Position numbers and translations under genes: made by a program. DNA of 52,651 nt, taken from the NCBI GenBank assembly GCA_037139415.1, contig JBAXGN010000024.1, positions 1-52,651 of the forward strand, written 5' to 3'. The stretch is from Verrucomicrobiota bacterium (GTDB lineage: Bacteria; Verrucomicrobiota; Verrucomicrobiia; Limisphaerales; Fontisphaeraceae). Positions 1 to 9,463 of this stretch are shown one piece after another (the stretch's first letter is position 1; every line of letters begins with the position of its first letter). The notes under the pieces were generated by a model. That model did no database searches and was not told the origin of the DNA. It saw only the letters and a program-made list of their open reading frames with translations.

Positions 1-21
1 TGACAGCATGGCCATGGATTG

Positions 22-50
22 TTAGTCTCAACTTGAAAGCAAATTAGAAT
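22..50 (-). repeat. Left-end copy of a 29-bp inverted repeat
   Basis: Read on the minus strand, these 29 bases match 52597-52625 read on the plus strand at 25 positions. The core GCTTTCAAG(T/C)TGAGACTAA is identical but for one base. The two copies therefore face outward at the two ends of the window, as the outer ends of two insertion-element copies, or the two ends of one, would. The left copy contains the TAA (44-46) that ends the SGNH hydrolase reading frame. No transposase is visible, because only 21 bases lie beyond it. The element type is unknown. That it is a repeat is seen directly; that it is a transposon end is inference. Confidence 0.6.
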
Positions 51-400
51 AACATCTTGTTGAAGCCCTCGCTCTGGCAGGCGGGGGTCACCCAGTAATC
101 CACATAGGCTTTGCCGGCCAGCCGCTTGATGCCCGTGTTGGCGTAGCCGTTGAGAATGGAATCGCCGATGAGTAGTACGCGGGGCCGCGTTGGATCGCTG
201 ATCGTCGCTTTGTTGATCCCCCAAGGCTTGCCATCGGATTGAACTCGCGGATCCTTTTCAACGGGGGTGTTGATGCCGGCGGCGATGGCTTTCGCCTCGT
301 CGGCATTGGTCGGTTTCTTGGTTTGCTGGGCTTGCGCTGGTGACAGGCAGACCAACGTCAAGACGATGGTCCGCAAGCAGTTATTGATGCTGTTTGTCAT
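44..400 (-). CDS. Truncated SGNH/GDSL hydrolase (N-terminal part only)
   Basis: This 118-aa product has a signal peptide (about residues 1-24, ending AQAQQ) and then an SGNH block I motif, [14 protein letters not shown] (about residues 74-87), with the nucleophile serine in GDS. SGNH esterases of this secreted type normally run beyond 200 residues and need later Gly, Asn and Asp-x-x-His blocks. All of these are missing here. The frame stops within the 29-bp repeat at 22-50, so the gene appears to have been cut by an inserted element rather than to encode a natural short protein. It would be inactive as it stands. It is the last gene of the minus-strand run, 27 nt after the small exported protein at 428-721. 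It was probably a carbohydrate or acyl esterase; the substrate is unknown. Confidence 0.6.
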   Translation of the reverse strand: MTNSINNCLRTIVLTLVCLSPAQAQQTKKPTNADEAKAIAAGINTPVEKDPRVQSDGKPWGINKATISDPTRPRVLLIGDSILNGYANTGIKRLAGKAYVDYWVTPACQSEGFNKMLF

Positions 401-427
401 AAAGTATTTCTAAGTATGGCTATGGTT

Positions 428-721
428 TCATTCCCGCCACGAGGTATGAATAGCGCGTTGGATACGGCCGGGAAACTCCGCAGGAACCAGTTTCGGGCTG
501 ATCTGGATGCCGCTGTAACGCGCCGGCTTGACCCACAACGGCAACGACCAGTCTTCGCCATTTACGGTGTGTTCGGTCTCGTCCCAAGCGTGGAATGAGT
601 ATTTCTTGGTAAAGAGCATGGCTGCCTTCCGATCGAAGTCGCTATTGGGCGCACCGTTCAAGTGCAGCGTAGCCAACGACGCGAGAAACAGTGCTGTGAG
701 GAGGCTAATGGGCAATTTCAT
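428..721 (-). CDS. Small secreted protein of unknown function
   Basis: I do not recognise this product. The ATG at 721 is preferred over the in-frame one at 784, because it puts a clean signal peptide (MKLPISLLTALFLASLATL) at the N-terminus, with cleavage expected near NGAPNSD. The mature part is about 75 residues, contains FTKKYSFHAWDETEHTVNG and WSLPLWVKPARYSG, and has no visible catalytic motif, transmembrane segment or cysteine. The short length and abrupt end (IHTSWRE) could mean it is the N-terminal piece of a longer decayed protein. It lies between the LamG protein upstream (stop at 802) and the truncated SGNH hydrolase downstream, in the same orientation, and is probably co-transcribed with them. 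Confidence 0.45.
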   Translation of the reverse strand: MKLPISLLTALFLASLATLHLNGAPNSDFDRKAAMLFTKKYSFHAWDETEHTVNGEDWSLPLWVKPARYSGIQISPKLVPAEFPGRIQRAIHTSWRE

Positions 722-801
722 GCTTGGCGGTTTTCTTTCAGACATCTTTTCACTGGCACTTTGGCTGAGTGAGGTTGCAGACATATTTCCTCATGGTAAA
801 C

Positions 802-3444
802 TCATTTCCCCTTACCGAACTCAAACGAAACCGGCTCGGTCGCCGACAACGCCAGCCAGAGCACGAGCGTGTAAGTTCCGTCAGTGTCGACTTCGATGCC
901 TGCGCGGTAATCCGTGCCGCGCGTTTTGGTCTGGCCATTGATCTTCAAGGACACATGGTTGTCCGGGTTGCCCCAGTTGGCGATTACGAATGCGGGATTC
1001 TCCAGCGGCTGATTCTGGCTGGCGCCCAGTGTGAAGGTGACGCGCCCGGCAGTCTTCAGGAATCTGAAGGCGCGTTCCCGCTTCTCGAAACCGAGGAACA
1101 CACAGCCGTTGGTGCCGGTCACGGCGGGCGCAAAATTCCATGAACGATTCAAGGCCGTCAATTCGCCGGGCTGCTTGTCCGTCAACCCATACATGACCAT
1201 CGCTTCGATGTTGTTGCCATCTTTGTGTCGAAGTTCATGCATGGTGGCTGGGCAGGTGGACGCCGGGCGGTCATAGGTGTGGACGCGGGTTCCATCGCTG
1301 GGAATCAGTTGCACTGGATAATGGTCCCATCCCCGCCAATAGATTTCGTTGTGGAGAAAGGTCTGACTCCATGCGCCGATTTCCCCGATTTCAAACTGCT
1401 TGGTTTGGCCCTTGAGGTTCACATATTGGAGATTCCAGTTGCCCACGCGCTTCTTCGGCGGCGCGTCCGAACGATTGATGGTGACAGTTTCACCGTCCGT
1501 GTTGGCGATGATCACTCCAGCATCGTTCATCACGTCCTCGGTGGCCTGACCTGGGTGGCAGAGGATTTCGTTCTGGTTCAGCTCCGCCGTGATCGGCTTG
1601 TCGGTGTTGTTATGTACCAATTGGTGGCGGATGGAAACGCCATCGGGGTAAATCGTCCAGTATTCGTCCGTCCAAATGCCCCAACCGTTGGTGTCCTTCG
1701 CGGGCCATTCATAAGCAATGGAGGCTGAGGCATTGCGCCAATGCACCATGACGCGCGCGTCGCTGCGATGAATGATCCGCGCGTTGGAAAACCGGCAGAG
1801 CATATCGGACATGTGTTCGTAGCATTGCTTCTCGTAACGCTCCGGGCCTTGGTCGTTGCTCCAGATGCCCCCGCGGCCATTGCCGGTGACCAGCGATGGG
1901 AGGTAACGCGTGCCGCGCCAGAACACGTAGCGCCACGGTTTGTCGGCAAAGGTCACCACGATGTCCGCGAAGTCGCCCATGCGCCAGAGCCCGTCCCATT
2001 CCGGGCTGTAACTCAGCTTTGTGTAATCGGCGCGAAACCCCGGCGACACTTCCGGCCCTGCGGGCAGCACCCACGGTTTCAACGGGCGCGCGTTGGCAGG
2101 CTTTAGCGCGGCGTGCAGCGCGCTCAGTTCAGATTCACCGAGCGCTTTGCCGAACAACTGCACCTCGTCAATCAAGCCGCTGAACGCCATGGTCGTCTGG
2201 AATTGCTTGGTCACTGCACGCTCCGCGAACAGCGGAAACTGGCGCACCGACCGGATCATGCCGATGGAGAGGTCGGCGTTCGTCGCGTCCACGAAAGCGG
2301 ACGTGTTGGTCGAGGTGGCGACCGGTTTGCCATTCAGGTAAACGACCGCACCCGCGCCGCTCTTCGCCACGGCGGCGACATGCACCCATTCATAAAGCGG
2401 AACCCGCTCGGTAATTACCGACTGAACCGCGTCGCCGTTGCCAAGTTTGAATTCGACCTGCCCCTTGGCATTGACGCCCAGCAAATAACCGCTTTTTCCC
2501 TCCATGTGGTCCACGATCGCGGCGAGGTTGAAAGGATATTCCTGGATTGCGATCCACGCGGAGACGGTGAACTCACCTTTGAGTTGCGGACATTGCGCCG
2601 CAGGCAACGTGATCGCGCTACTGTACGAATCGAACGAAAGACAGGCGCCAGACACACCCGCCCGCCAGTAGGCCGCCGCGCCGCCGATATCGCAGGCCTT
2701 GCCGGTTTGCCCTTCGGTGGTCGCGAAGCCCGCGCCTTCGTCGAAGCGCCAGTGGCGGACAAGGTCTTGCGTGCGCCCGGATTTTACTGGTGAGCCGGTG
2801 ACTGGACGCTCCGAAGTCTTGGAGATTTGAGCCGGGCAAAACGCGGTTTCGCGGATGCCGTCGGGCGTGAGTTGCAGCGTCTGTTCGATTTGATTTCGCG
2901 GATCGTTCCAGTCCGCAAGCCGGTAGCAACCGTTCTTCACCGTGCGGACCACTTTGCCATCGGCGTGGATGGTGAAGTATTCATCCGCGTAGTCGGCGTA
3001 GAACGGCGCAGGATTGCCAGCCGCGTTGTAAGCCGCGCGGAAGTCGGTGAACGACCGCTTCGTAATGTCCGGGGCGTAACGCCAGTGGACGGTGACGCTC
3101 GCATCCGTGTGCGTGACGATGGTAGCATTACACGCAATGTTGTGATTATCCGGGCGTTCATCCGGTCCGTCGCCCTTGCGGGGAATCATCCGGGCGACAG
3201 ACTGCCCCTTACCGCCGGCCGGCTGCCAGCGGGGTTGATAACCGAACTCGCGGCTAAAGATGAACTGCCCGCGCCGCGGCAACTCGACGACGATGTCCGC
3301 GAATTTTCCGGTGAACCCGTGGTCGTCATACGGCAACCGCGTGTAATAGGCCTTAATGCGCGAGGCGGAGGCTTCTCCGGCGGCAAGTACGATCGGCGCG
3401 ATCAGCGCCGCGCCGCCTAGCAAAATGGACCGGAGGATTCTCAT
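802..3444 (-). CDS. Secreted LamG-domain protein with an internally duplicated flanking domain
   Basis: An 880-aa exported protein with a signal peptide at about residues 1-27 (ILLGGAALIAPIVLAAGEAS). Residues about 228-447 form a LamG/concanavalin-A-like fold, recognisable from WRFDEGAG, FTVSAWIAIQ, YLNGKPVA and LIDEVQLFGKALGESEL. Either side lie related segments. The first, at about 30-205, has KAYYTRLPYD and GKFADIVVEL. The second, at about 470-650, has RADYTKLSYS and GDFADIVVTF. Both are followed by a YxPxW/RYLP turn, VTVHWR or VMVHWR, and a DEYFTIHADG or DEYWTIYPDG strand. The last 220 residues are beta-rich and unassigned. No hydrolase triad is evident, so binding to carbohydrate is the likelier role. 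Its ATG overlaps the stop of the FAD oxidoreductase by 4 nt, suggesting coupled translation. Confidence 0.7.
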   Translation of the reverse strand: MRILRSILLGGAALIAPIVLAAGEASASRIKAYYTRLPYDDHGFTGKFADIVVELPRRGQFIFSREFGYQPRWQPAGGKGQSVARMIPRKGDGPDERPDNHNIACNATIVTHTDASVTVHWRYAPDITKRSFTDFRAAYNAAGNPAPFYADYADEYFTIHADGKVVRTVKNGCYRLADWNDPRNQIEQTLQLTPDGIRETAFCPAQISKTSERPVTGSPVKSGRTQDLVRHWRFDEGAGFATTEGQTGKACDIGGAAAYWRAGVSGACLSFDSYSSAITLPAAQCPQLKGEFTVSAWIAIQEYPFNLAAIVDHMEGKSGYLLGVNAKGQVEFKLGNGDAVQSVITERVPLYEWVHVAAVAKSGAGAVVYLNGKPVATSTNTSAFVDATNADLSIGMIRSVRQFPLFAERAVTKQFQTTMAFSGLIDEVQLFGKALGESELSALHAALKPANARPLKPWVLPAGPEVSPGFRADYTKLSYSPEWDGLWRMGDFADIVVTFADKPWRYVFWRGTRYLPSLVTGNGRGGIWSNDQGPERYEKQCYEHMSDMLCRFSNARIIHRSDARVMVHWRNASASIAYEWPAKDTNGWGIWTDEYWTIYPDGVSIRHQLVHNNTDKPITAELNQNEILCHPGQATEDVMNDAGVIIANTDGETVTINRSDAPPKKRVGNWNLQYVNLKGQTKQFEIGEIGAWSQTFLHNEIYWRGWDHYPVQLIPSDGTRVHTYDRPASTCPATMHELRHKDGNNIEAMVMYGLTDKQPGELTALNRSWNFAPAVTGTNGCVFLGFEKRERAFRFLKTAGRVTFTLGASQNQPLENPAFVIANWGNPDNHVSLKINGQTKTRGTDYRAGIEVDTDGTYTLVLWLALSATEPVSFEFGKGK

Positions 3445-5117
3445 GGAGTGGATTTCTTCTTCGCCGCTCTTGGTTTCGATGCAGGCGCTTGCGAGACGTC
3501 AACGATCTGTTTGGCGGCCAGCAGCTTTTCGTGCAAGGCCGGATATGCGACCTCCTGCACGCTGACCTTTCCATCAATCGCCATGCCCGCCGCGATCACC
3601 GCACTCTGGGAAATCGCCATATAAACCGGCTCCATGCGGACCGAGCCATAAGACGCGTGCGAGGCTGAAATGCAAATGGTAACGAGCAGATTCTCACACT
3701 CGCCCTTGCGCGGGATGAGCGAACGGTAGGAGATGCCATAAGGCCTCGGCGGAACGTGCCAGATCACACCGTCGCTGACGCAATAACCGCGCTCGGTCAC
3801 GAAGTGCTGCACGACGTGAGAGTCCATTCCGAACGATCCCAAACCCACCGGATCGGGCGCAACACGCTTGCCTTCGCAATCGTGCTGCGTCATTACATAA
3901 TCCGAAACCATCCGGCGGGCTTCGCGAATGTAAATCATGTAAGGCCAGCCGCTGTTGTCGGTGAATTCATCCTTGGGCAGACCGTAGGCGGACGTCCTTT
4001 TCCGGATCGCCTCGGGCACCCGGGGATTGTTCGCCATGGTCCACAGGAAGCCGCGAATATAGGTCTCATGTTCTTTTTCGATTTCGCGGCGATGCTCGTA
4101 GCTGGCTTCCGGGTAGTCCCAATTGGCGCCAGGCAAATCCGAGCCGACGGCATGCATGTTGTTCCAATCCACCTTCGATTGCGGTCCGGCCAGCGGCTCG
4201 ACCAGCGCCGGTAGCCGGTGGTCGGCCGCGTCGAAGTTCCGCAACAGCAGCTCGTGATCGATTTCGCGATAGCCCGCCGGCTTCTCGATCGGGATGCGCA
4301 GCCTGGGATCAGTCGTGAGACAGACGCGATAATTGTAGGCCTGAATCTTTTTATCGCCCTGCCCGTTAGTGAGGCCTTCGTTGCGAAACACATAAGGCAG
4401 CAGTCCGCTGCTGGGGTTACCCGGCTTGACGTAGGGATCGACGTCCTTGATGAAATGATCCTTGTCGCCCTGCGTGTAATGGACGCGTGGCTTGGTGTCG
4501 CCGCGCCTCACCCCGGCTAGGCTTTCGCCGTACTGCCGCTCGGGTTCGCGGCCAACGGTGTAGCTCACCCCTGCCGCCGCCATCAGGTCGCCCACGTACG
4601 TCGCGTCAATGAATATCTTGCCACAATACGTCTTGCCGCTAAGCGTGGTGATGGACTCAATGCGACGACCATTCATCTTCACGCCTTTTCCGGGAGCACG
4701 GTCGAGCTTCTCATTGTACACGACTGTGACGCCTGAATCTGCGATCATTTTCTCGAACACCTGCCGGCCCACGTGCGGCTCGAAGCTGCGGATGTAATTC
4801 GTCCCATAAGCTGCGGCAAGCGCGTCGTAGAACTCCGAGGCGATCCCGCCGAAGGTACCGCGCTTGCCGAGAAAATCGGTAGCACCGAGTCCGCTCGCGC
4901 TCATGCCGCCGGGGAAGCCAGTGGGGTTGACCAGGATAACCGAGTGGCCCTGGCGCTTGGCTCCGATGGCGGCAACGACAGCTCCGGACGAGTCGCCGTA
5001 AACGACGACATCACGAACTGCATCTGGCTCGTCAGAACCGGTTGCGTTGACTGCCCCCTGCAGCGCGGTCAGTGGTGCGAATAGCAGGGCAGTGAGGAGT
5101 GCAAAGGTGTATTTCAC
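3441..5117 (-). CDS. Secreted FAD-dependent oxidoreductase (PF12831-like)
   Basis: The 558-aa product starts with a signal peptide (MKYTFALLTALLFAPLTAL). Next comes a dinucleotide-binding strand VVVYGDSSGAVVAA at about residues 37-50, then the typical PGGMSASGLGATDF segment. This architecture is that of the FAD-dependent oxidoreductase family sometimes annotated as xanthan-lyase-like, common in polysaccharide-degradation loci of PVC bacteria. The classical GxGxxG is modified to GxSSGA, as is usual in this family. The substrate is unknown; oxidation of a sugar or uronic-acid derivative outside the cytoplasm is a guess. The C-terminus is basic and lysine-rich (KPRAAKKKSTP). ATGA overlaps join it to the beta-helix gene upstream and the LamG gene downstream. 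A distant homologue sits at 37477-38943. Confidence 0.8.
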   Translation of the reverse strand: MKYTFALLTALLFAPLTALQGAVNATGSDEPDAVRDVVVYGDSSGAVVAAIGAKRQGHSVILVNPTGFPGGMSASGLGATDFLGKRGTFGGIASEFYDALAAAYGTNYIRSFEPHVGRQVFEKMIADSGVTVVYNEKLDRAPGKGVKMNGRRIESITTLSGKTYCGKIFIDATYVGDLMAAAGVSYTVGREPERQYGESLAGVRRGDTKPRVHYTQGDKDHFIKDVDPYVKPGNPSSGLLPYVFRNEGLTNGQGDKKIQAYNYRVCLTTDPRLRIPIEKPAGYREIDHELLLRNFDAADHRLPALVEPLAGPQSKVDWNNMHAVGSDLPGANWDYPEASYEHRREIEKEHETYIRGFLWTMANNPRVPEAIRKRTSAYGLPKDEFTDNSGWPYMIYIREARRMVSDYVMTQHDCEGKRVAPDPVGLGSFGMDSHVVQHFVTERGYCVSDGVIWHVPPRPYGISYRSLIPRKGECENLLVTICISASHASYGSVRMEPVYMAISQSAVIAAGMAIDGKVSVQEVAYPALHEKLLAAKQIVDVSQAPASKPRAAKKKSTP

Positions 5118-7066
5118 TTGGTGCTGGAGTTGGAGTTTTGCTTCGGTACGTTTTGCAGGGGATTGCCATCGAGCGTGATTCCTTTTGTCCCATCCAGGCT
5201 GAGCATCGGGGACGGGCTGTTCGCATCTGATTTGGTGTGGTGCTCCGGATCGTTGAGCGTGTTGGCATTCACTACCACGGCACTGCTCTGGCGCAGGAGG
5301 ACGGCCTGGCGAACGATCTCGTCCGCTGGTCTCGCAATAACCGTGGCGCGGACGGGCGATTCAAAGCGATTGCTTTCGATACGACTGTCTTTGATGCCGA
5401 TAAGTTCAAGAGCGGGACCACCGGATCGGATGAAGGTGTTGCCAGTAATGACGAGACGTTCAATGGGTGGGACCCCGTTCTGACCAAGTGCGTTGTGAGC
5501 ACGCGCCCCGATCACCGGGCCATGCGGGCGTGGGTTCACGTCGGTAAAAATGTTGTCGGTGATGGTAATATCGTTGGGGATACCGCCGACCAGGCCCATG
5601 CCGGTGTTCAGGGAAATGTTGCTGCCCATGCGGGCAAAATTGCAACCGCGCACGGTGCCGGGGCCGGACATGATGAGCAGGCGCTGGAAGTTATCGTCCC
5701 AACGGCAGTTTTGCACCACCCAGCCTGCGCATTCGTGGTCGAGCCACTCGGCCTGCGCTTCGGCGAAGGGCGTGGCGTCTTGATCGAGGGTGAGTTGGAA
5801 ATCCTTGAGTGCGGTTAGTTTTGCCTCACCGAGGAGGACGCCCGTCTTGCGATGGATGAAGCGCAGGTGGTCGCCTGGCCGGGCATTGTTGAGCGTGGGC
5901 CGCAGTGAAGGATTCGACTCTAGCGTGACTTGCCTGCCAGACACGGTTTTCACCTTGCCCCAAATGCCGTGAAAATTCTGAAGATCATCTGCAGTGTGGC
6001 GAATGGTGACGTTATCAAGCGTAGAGCCATAGCGCGTGGAGCGGCACAGATAGCCGTCCGCGCCTTTCCACTGACTGGTTCCGGGGCGTGGGCCGAAGTA
6101 GCAATCTTTCCACAAATGCCCGCCATCGCCGCCGCTCTCGCTTGGGCCACCTTTGGCGACATAGACGCTCACGCCGTGCATGGTCAGGTTCGCCGAGTCT
6201 TCCAGCGCGATGGCTCCAGCGGTGGTGTAGAGGCCGGCGAGGCCATCGCCCGCGCGCAACACGCCGAGTTCGCCATAAGCGCGCTCCCAGTTCGCGTCGT
6301 GAATGCGCTCCATCAGGTCGGGCTCGTGCATGCTGATCCAGTAGCGGCCATCGGTGGAGGGGGTGATGTCCTTATAGCGTAGCTTGCGGATGCCCGGCTG
6401 CAGATCATAGAGCGGCGCACAGAAGCGACCATCGCTCTTGAATGGAAAGAGACGCTGTTCTTCCCCGCCCTTGTACGTCGTGGGCACCACGATGCCGGGC
6501 GATGGCTGGATTTCAAAACGATTTCCCGCACGGTCAATGCGCGTGATGCGGCCTTCGATACAGCCACGTGTGCCGCGATCAATAATCGCACCACGGAGGA
6601 CGATGTTCCGGCAGTTTCGAAAACCCACACAACGATGGCCCGGCGGCATCTGCTGATCATCAAGGTCGAACCAAAACGTCGCGCCCGTGACATCAATTAC
6701 GAAAGGGTGATCCGCGTCGCGCTGCAGATTCTCAAATTGCACCGGAAAGATGACCTTCGCTCCTTCATAGCGTTCCTGGCCAAAACGATAATCGCCCGGC
6801 GGGATCCGCACCTCACCCGCGCCAGCGTCGAAAGCCTTCTTCACCATCGGCATGACCGCTTTGCCGCGCTCGCGCTGCACTTCCTTTTCCACTTCGGTAA
6901 ACTGCGGCCCGGCTGGCGCATTGAAGCTGAACGTCGTGTCCATGGCTGGCGGTGATTTCGCTTCGAGAATCCCGCGCTGATGCGGCGAGAGCTTCCCGAA
7001 AGCATCTGCGCCGTGTAAGGCGATGGAAAGCAGGATCGAGGGAAACAGAAGTTTGAGGATGCTCAT
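5114..7066 (-). CDS. Secreted right-handed beta-helix protein (pectate-lyase-like fold)
   Basis: This is a 650-aa protein with a signal peptide (SILKLLFPSILLSIALHGADA). After a linker comes AFDAGAGEVRIPPGDYRFGQ, the usual entry into a pectate-lyase-like beta-helix. Repeated coils follow, such as CRNIVLRGAIID, NLTMHGVSVYVAKGG, VVQNCRWDDNFQRLL, ITDNIFTDVNPR, LVITGNTFIRSGG and SRIESNRFES. They fit a polysaccharide lyase, glycosidase or epimerase of unknown specificity, acting outside the cell. I cannot pick out catalytic residues with confidence. The start at 7066 is the first ATG with a signal peptide behind it. The stop overlaps the ATG of the FAD oxidoreductase by 4 nt. The S9 peptidase gene ends 46 nt upstream. 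Confidence 0.75.
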   Translation of the reverse strand: MSILKLLFPSILLSIALHGADAFGKLSPHQRGILEAKSPPAMDTTFSFNAPAGPQFTEVEKEVQRERGKAVMPMVKKAFDAGAGEVRIPPGDYRFGQERYEGAKVIFPVQFENLQRDADHPFVIDVTGATFWFDLDDQQMPPGHRCVGFRNCRNIVLRGAIIDRGTRGCIEGRITRIDRAGNRFEIQPSPGIVVPTTYKGGEEQRLFPFKSDGRFCAPLYDLQPGIRKLRYKDITPSTDGRYWISMHEPDLMERIHDANWERAYGELGVLRAGDGLAGLYTTAGAIALEDSANLTMHGVSVYVAKGGPSESGGDGGHLWKDCYFGPRPGTSQWKGADGYLCRSTRYGSTLDNVTIRHTADDLQNFHGIWGKVKTVSGRQVTLESNPSLRPTLNNARPGDHLRFIHRKTGVLLGEAKLTALKDFQLTLDQDATPFAEAQAEWLDHECAGWVVQNCRWDDNFQRLLIMSGPGTVRGCNFARMGSNISLNTGMGLVGGIPNDITITDNIFTDVNPRPHGPVIGARAHNALGQNGVPPIERLVITGNTFIRSGGPALELIGIKDSRIESNRFESPVRATVIARPADEIVRQAVLLRQSSAVVVNANTLNDPEHHTKSDANSPSPMLSLDGTKGITLDGNPLQNVPKQNSNSSTK

Positions 7067-7112
7067 TTTTTCTCGCTCATTGTTTTATGGCAAATCAGGT
7101 TCAAAGGCTCCT

Positions 7113-9341
7113 TCAGCGTGGCCCCGGAGGCAGGTGTTCAATGAGGTAGCGGGCAATCAACATCCGCACGTGAACGAGCGACCCTTTGCCCTCTGCGAGC
7201 CCGTGATCGCGATTGGGATACACGAAGTAGTCAAAGCGTTTACCCAGCGCAATAAGCCGATTCACCAGCCCTTCGGTGATCTCGATGTGCGTGTTGCTCT
7301 CGCCCGAGCCGGTGATGATCAGTAGGTCGCCGCGCAGGCCCTCGGCATAGTTGATCGGCGCGCAGGTGCGGTAGCCCTCAGGATTGTCCTTCGGCGTGCG
7401 CATGTAAATCTCCTGATACCCGGCATTGTAATACTGCGGCTGAGGCTTCGGCACGACGGCGATGCCTACGTGATAAAGGTCCGGCTTGCGGAACATCGCG
7501 TTCAGCGTGTTCGAACCGCCGCCGCTCCAGCCCCAGATCGCCACGCGAGAGAGATCCACGAACGGGCAGCGACGGGCCAGCGCTTCGAGACCGGCAGCCT
7601 GCTCCTCGGTCGAGAGCGGTCCGAGGCTGCCAAACACCGCCCTGCGCCACGCCGCCCCCTTGGGCGCAGGCGTGCCCCGATTGTCCATTGTAACCACGAT
7701 GTAGCCCAAGTCGGCCACCGCCCGGTGAAAGAGGGCTTGCCCGGCACCCCAGTCGTCCAGCACCGTTTGCCCCGCGGGCTCGCCATAGACGTACACCAGC
7801 ACGGGGTACTTTTTCCTGGGATCAAAATCACGCGGTTTCATCATCCAGGCGTCCATCACCACACCGCCGCCAATATCAAGTTGGAGAAACTCGGTGGGAC
7901 GCGCGATCAGCCGCTTGACCCGGGCGGCCGGAACGGCGTTGTTCTCCAGCACGCGCACGCTTCGGTGTTCCGGCAGTTGCACCAGATCGGTTACCGGCGG
8001 CTTGTCGAAGGTGGAATAGGTATGGAACGCCCAACGGCTGTCGGCAGAAAACACGTAGCGATGCGTGCCGGGTTGGTCAGGCGGCGTCAACCGTTCGGGC
8101 GTGCCGGTTCCATCCAGGCGCGCACGGTAGAGGTAGCGCTGCGTCGCGTTAGTCGGCGAGGAGAAATAGTAAAACCATCCGCTCCGGTCATCCGCCTGGC
8201 CGCGCCCGATCAGGTCGCTGCCCGCCGCAGTGATCGGCGTGATGCTGGAACCGTCCCGCGAGACCACATAGGCGCGCCGCCATCCGTCCCTTTCACTGAT
8301 GATGACCAAGGCCTGACCGCCACGAATCCACTCCGCCCCGTGGTTCGCTGACGGCTCCATATCCACCCAGGCAGGATCAGTTTCTGCGTAAGCCTTGGCG
8401 ATCATGCCCGAGCGATGGTTGGCGAGCAGGAATTCCCGCGCGTCCCGCGAACGGCTCAATTTCTCAAGGAGCAATTCGTCGGAATTTCCTGCCCAACTGA
8501 CCTGGTTGAGGTAAAAGGTACCCGGCTGGTCGGGCAACTCGATCCAGCGCGTGGGACCACCTTCCGCCCCCACGACGCCGACGCGGAGCGTGGAAATCGG
8601 CCCGCCGAGCCGTTCATATCTCGTCTCCCGAAAAGTGCGATACGTCGGGTCGCCCGGCACAAGGACCGCCCGTTTGGGGACGGCTGAGGCATCGGTCTGG
8701 ACATAGGCGATCCATTTGCCGTCAGGACTCCAACTGGCGCGGCCGTTTTCGATGGTGCCGGGATCGCCGTCTTGGGTCAGCAGAGTCGTCTTGCCGCTGG
8801 CCAGGTCGAACACAATCATGTCCGCACCGCGCGAACCCAGAAGGCGCTGGCCATCCGGTGAAAAGGCATTCGGATCAAACCGCGCTCCGGCACCGGCTTC
8901 CACCGGGCGCAACGCGGCCGATGCCGGCTCATACAGCCAATGCTCGGTCTTGGATTCGGCGCTGGTGAGGTCTATATGCAACAGAAAACAGTTGCCCGAC
9001 GGCGAACGGAGAAATCCCCGGATCTTCAGGCGCTGGGAGGTCGCGGGAACGAGGAGCTTTTCACCCGTCACTACGACCGTACGTTGGCCGCTGGCGGCAT
9101 CGTAGCTGGCGATCTCTGCTCCGGACGCGCCGGCGGGCGTCTCCAACCTTAGATAACCCGAGCCGTCCGGCAGCCAGGTAGCGCGAAAGGAGCGCATGGC
9201 AAACTCGTTCGTTTCGTAAATCGCCTTGATCCGCGGCTCGGCTTGTGCCAGCAAACGGGCGCCTGCTTCCGCCGAGGTGCTGGCTGCCGGTGCCGGGCGG
9301 GCTAATGATGCTGCCACCAGGAACGCCAATATGCACCGCAT
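7113..9341 (-). CDS. Exported dipeptidyl-peptidase-IV-type S9 peptidase
   Basis: The protein has an N-terminal beta-propeller (WSPDGKWIAYVQTDA and FSADSRWAFHTYS blades) and a C-terminal alpha/beta-hydrolase domain. The nucleophile elbow is WGWSGGGSNT and the histidine lies in YPNRDHGLAEG. In DPP-IV enzymes the acid is the first Asp of a GTADDNVH-type motif; here the aligned segment reads GSGESNTH, so Glu may replace Asp. The family cleaves dipeptides after a penultimate Pro or Ala. I prefer the ATG at 9341 because it begins a good signal peptide (MRCILAFLVAASLARPAPA). An in-frame ATG at 9464 would overlap the GH95 stop as TAATG and add 41 residues without an obvious function. The neighbouring M24 peptidase and peptide transporter suggest proline-containing peptides are used. 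Confidence 0.85.
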   Translation of the reverse strand: MRCILAFLVAASLARPAPAASTSAEAGARLLAQAEPRIKAIYETNEFAMRSFRATWLPDGSGYLRLETPAGASGAEIASYDAASGQRTVVVTGEKLLVPATSQRLKIRGFLRSPSGNCFLLHIDLTSAESKTEHWLYEPASAALRPVEAGAGARFDPNAFSPDGQRLLGSRGADMIVFDLASGKTTLLTQDGDPGTIENGRASWSPDGKWIAYVQTDASAVPKRAVLVPGDPTYRTFRETRYERLGGPISTLRVGVVGAEGGPTRWIELPDQPGTFYLNQVSWAGNSDELLLEKLSRSRDAREFLLANHRSGMIAKAYAETDPAWVDMEPSANHGAEWIRGGQALVIISERDGWRRAYVVSRDGSSITPITAAGSDLIGRGQADDRSGWFYYFSSPTNATQRYLYRARLDGTGTPERLTPPDQPGTHRYVFSADSRWAFHTYSTFDKPPVTDLVQLPEHRSVRVLENNAVPAARVKRLIARPTEFLQLDIGGGVVMDAWMMKPRDFDPRKKYPVLVYVYGEPAGQTVLDDWGAGQALFHRAVADLGYIVVTMDNRGTPAPKGAAWRRAVFGSLGPLSTEEQAAGLEALARRCPFVDLSRVAIWGWSGGGSNTLNAMFRKPDLYHVGIAVVPKPQPQYYNAGYQEIYMRTPKDNPEGYRTCAPINYAEGLRGDLLIITGSGESNTHIEITEGLVNRLIALGKRFDYFVYPNRDHGLAEGKGSLVHVRMLIARYLIEHLPPGPR

Positions 9342-9463
9342 GATGACAGCGCAGCAAAGGCGCCATTCAAGGGCGGAACAACTGCCGAAGCGGCCCGGCA
9401 ACACTGTGGCGAGAATTTCGGTTCTATGGGGCATCTTGATGATTGCTTTGATAGTTAATCGCA

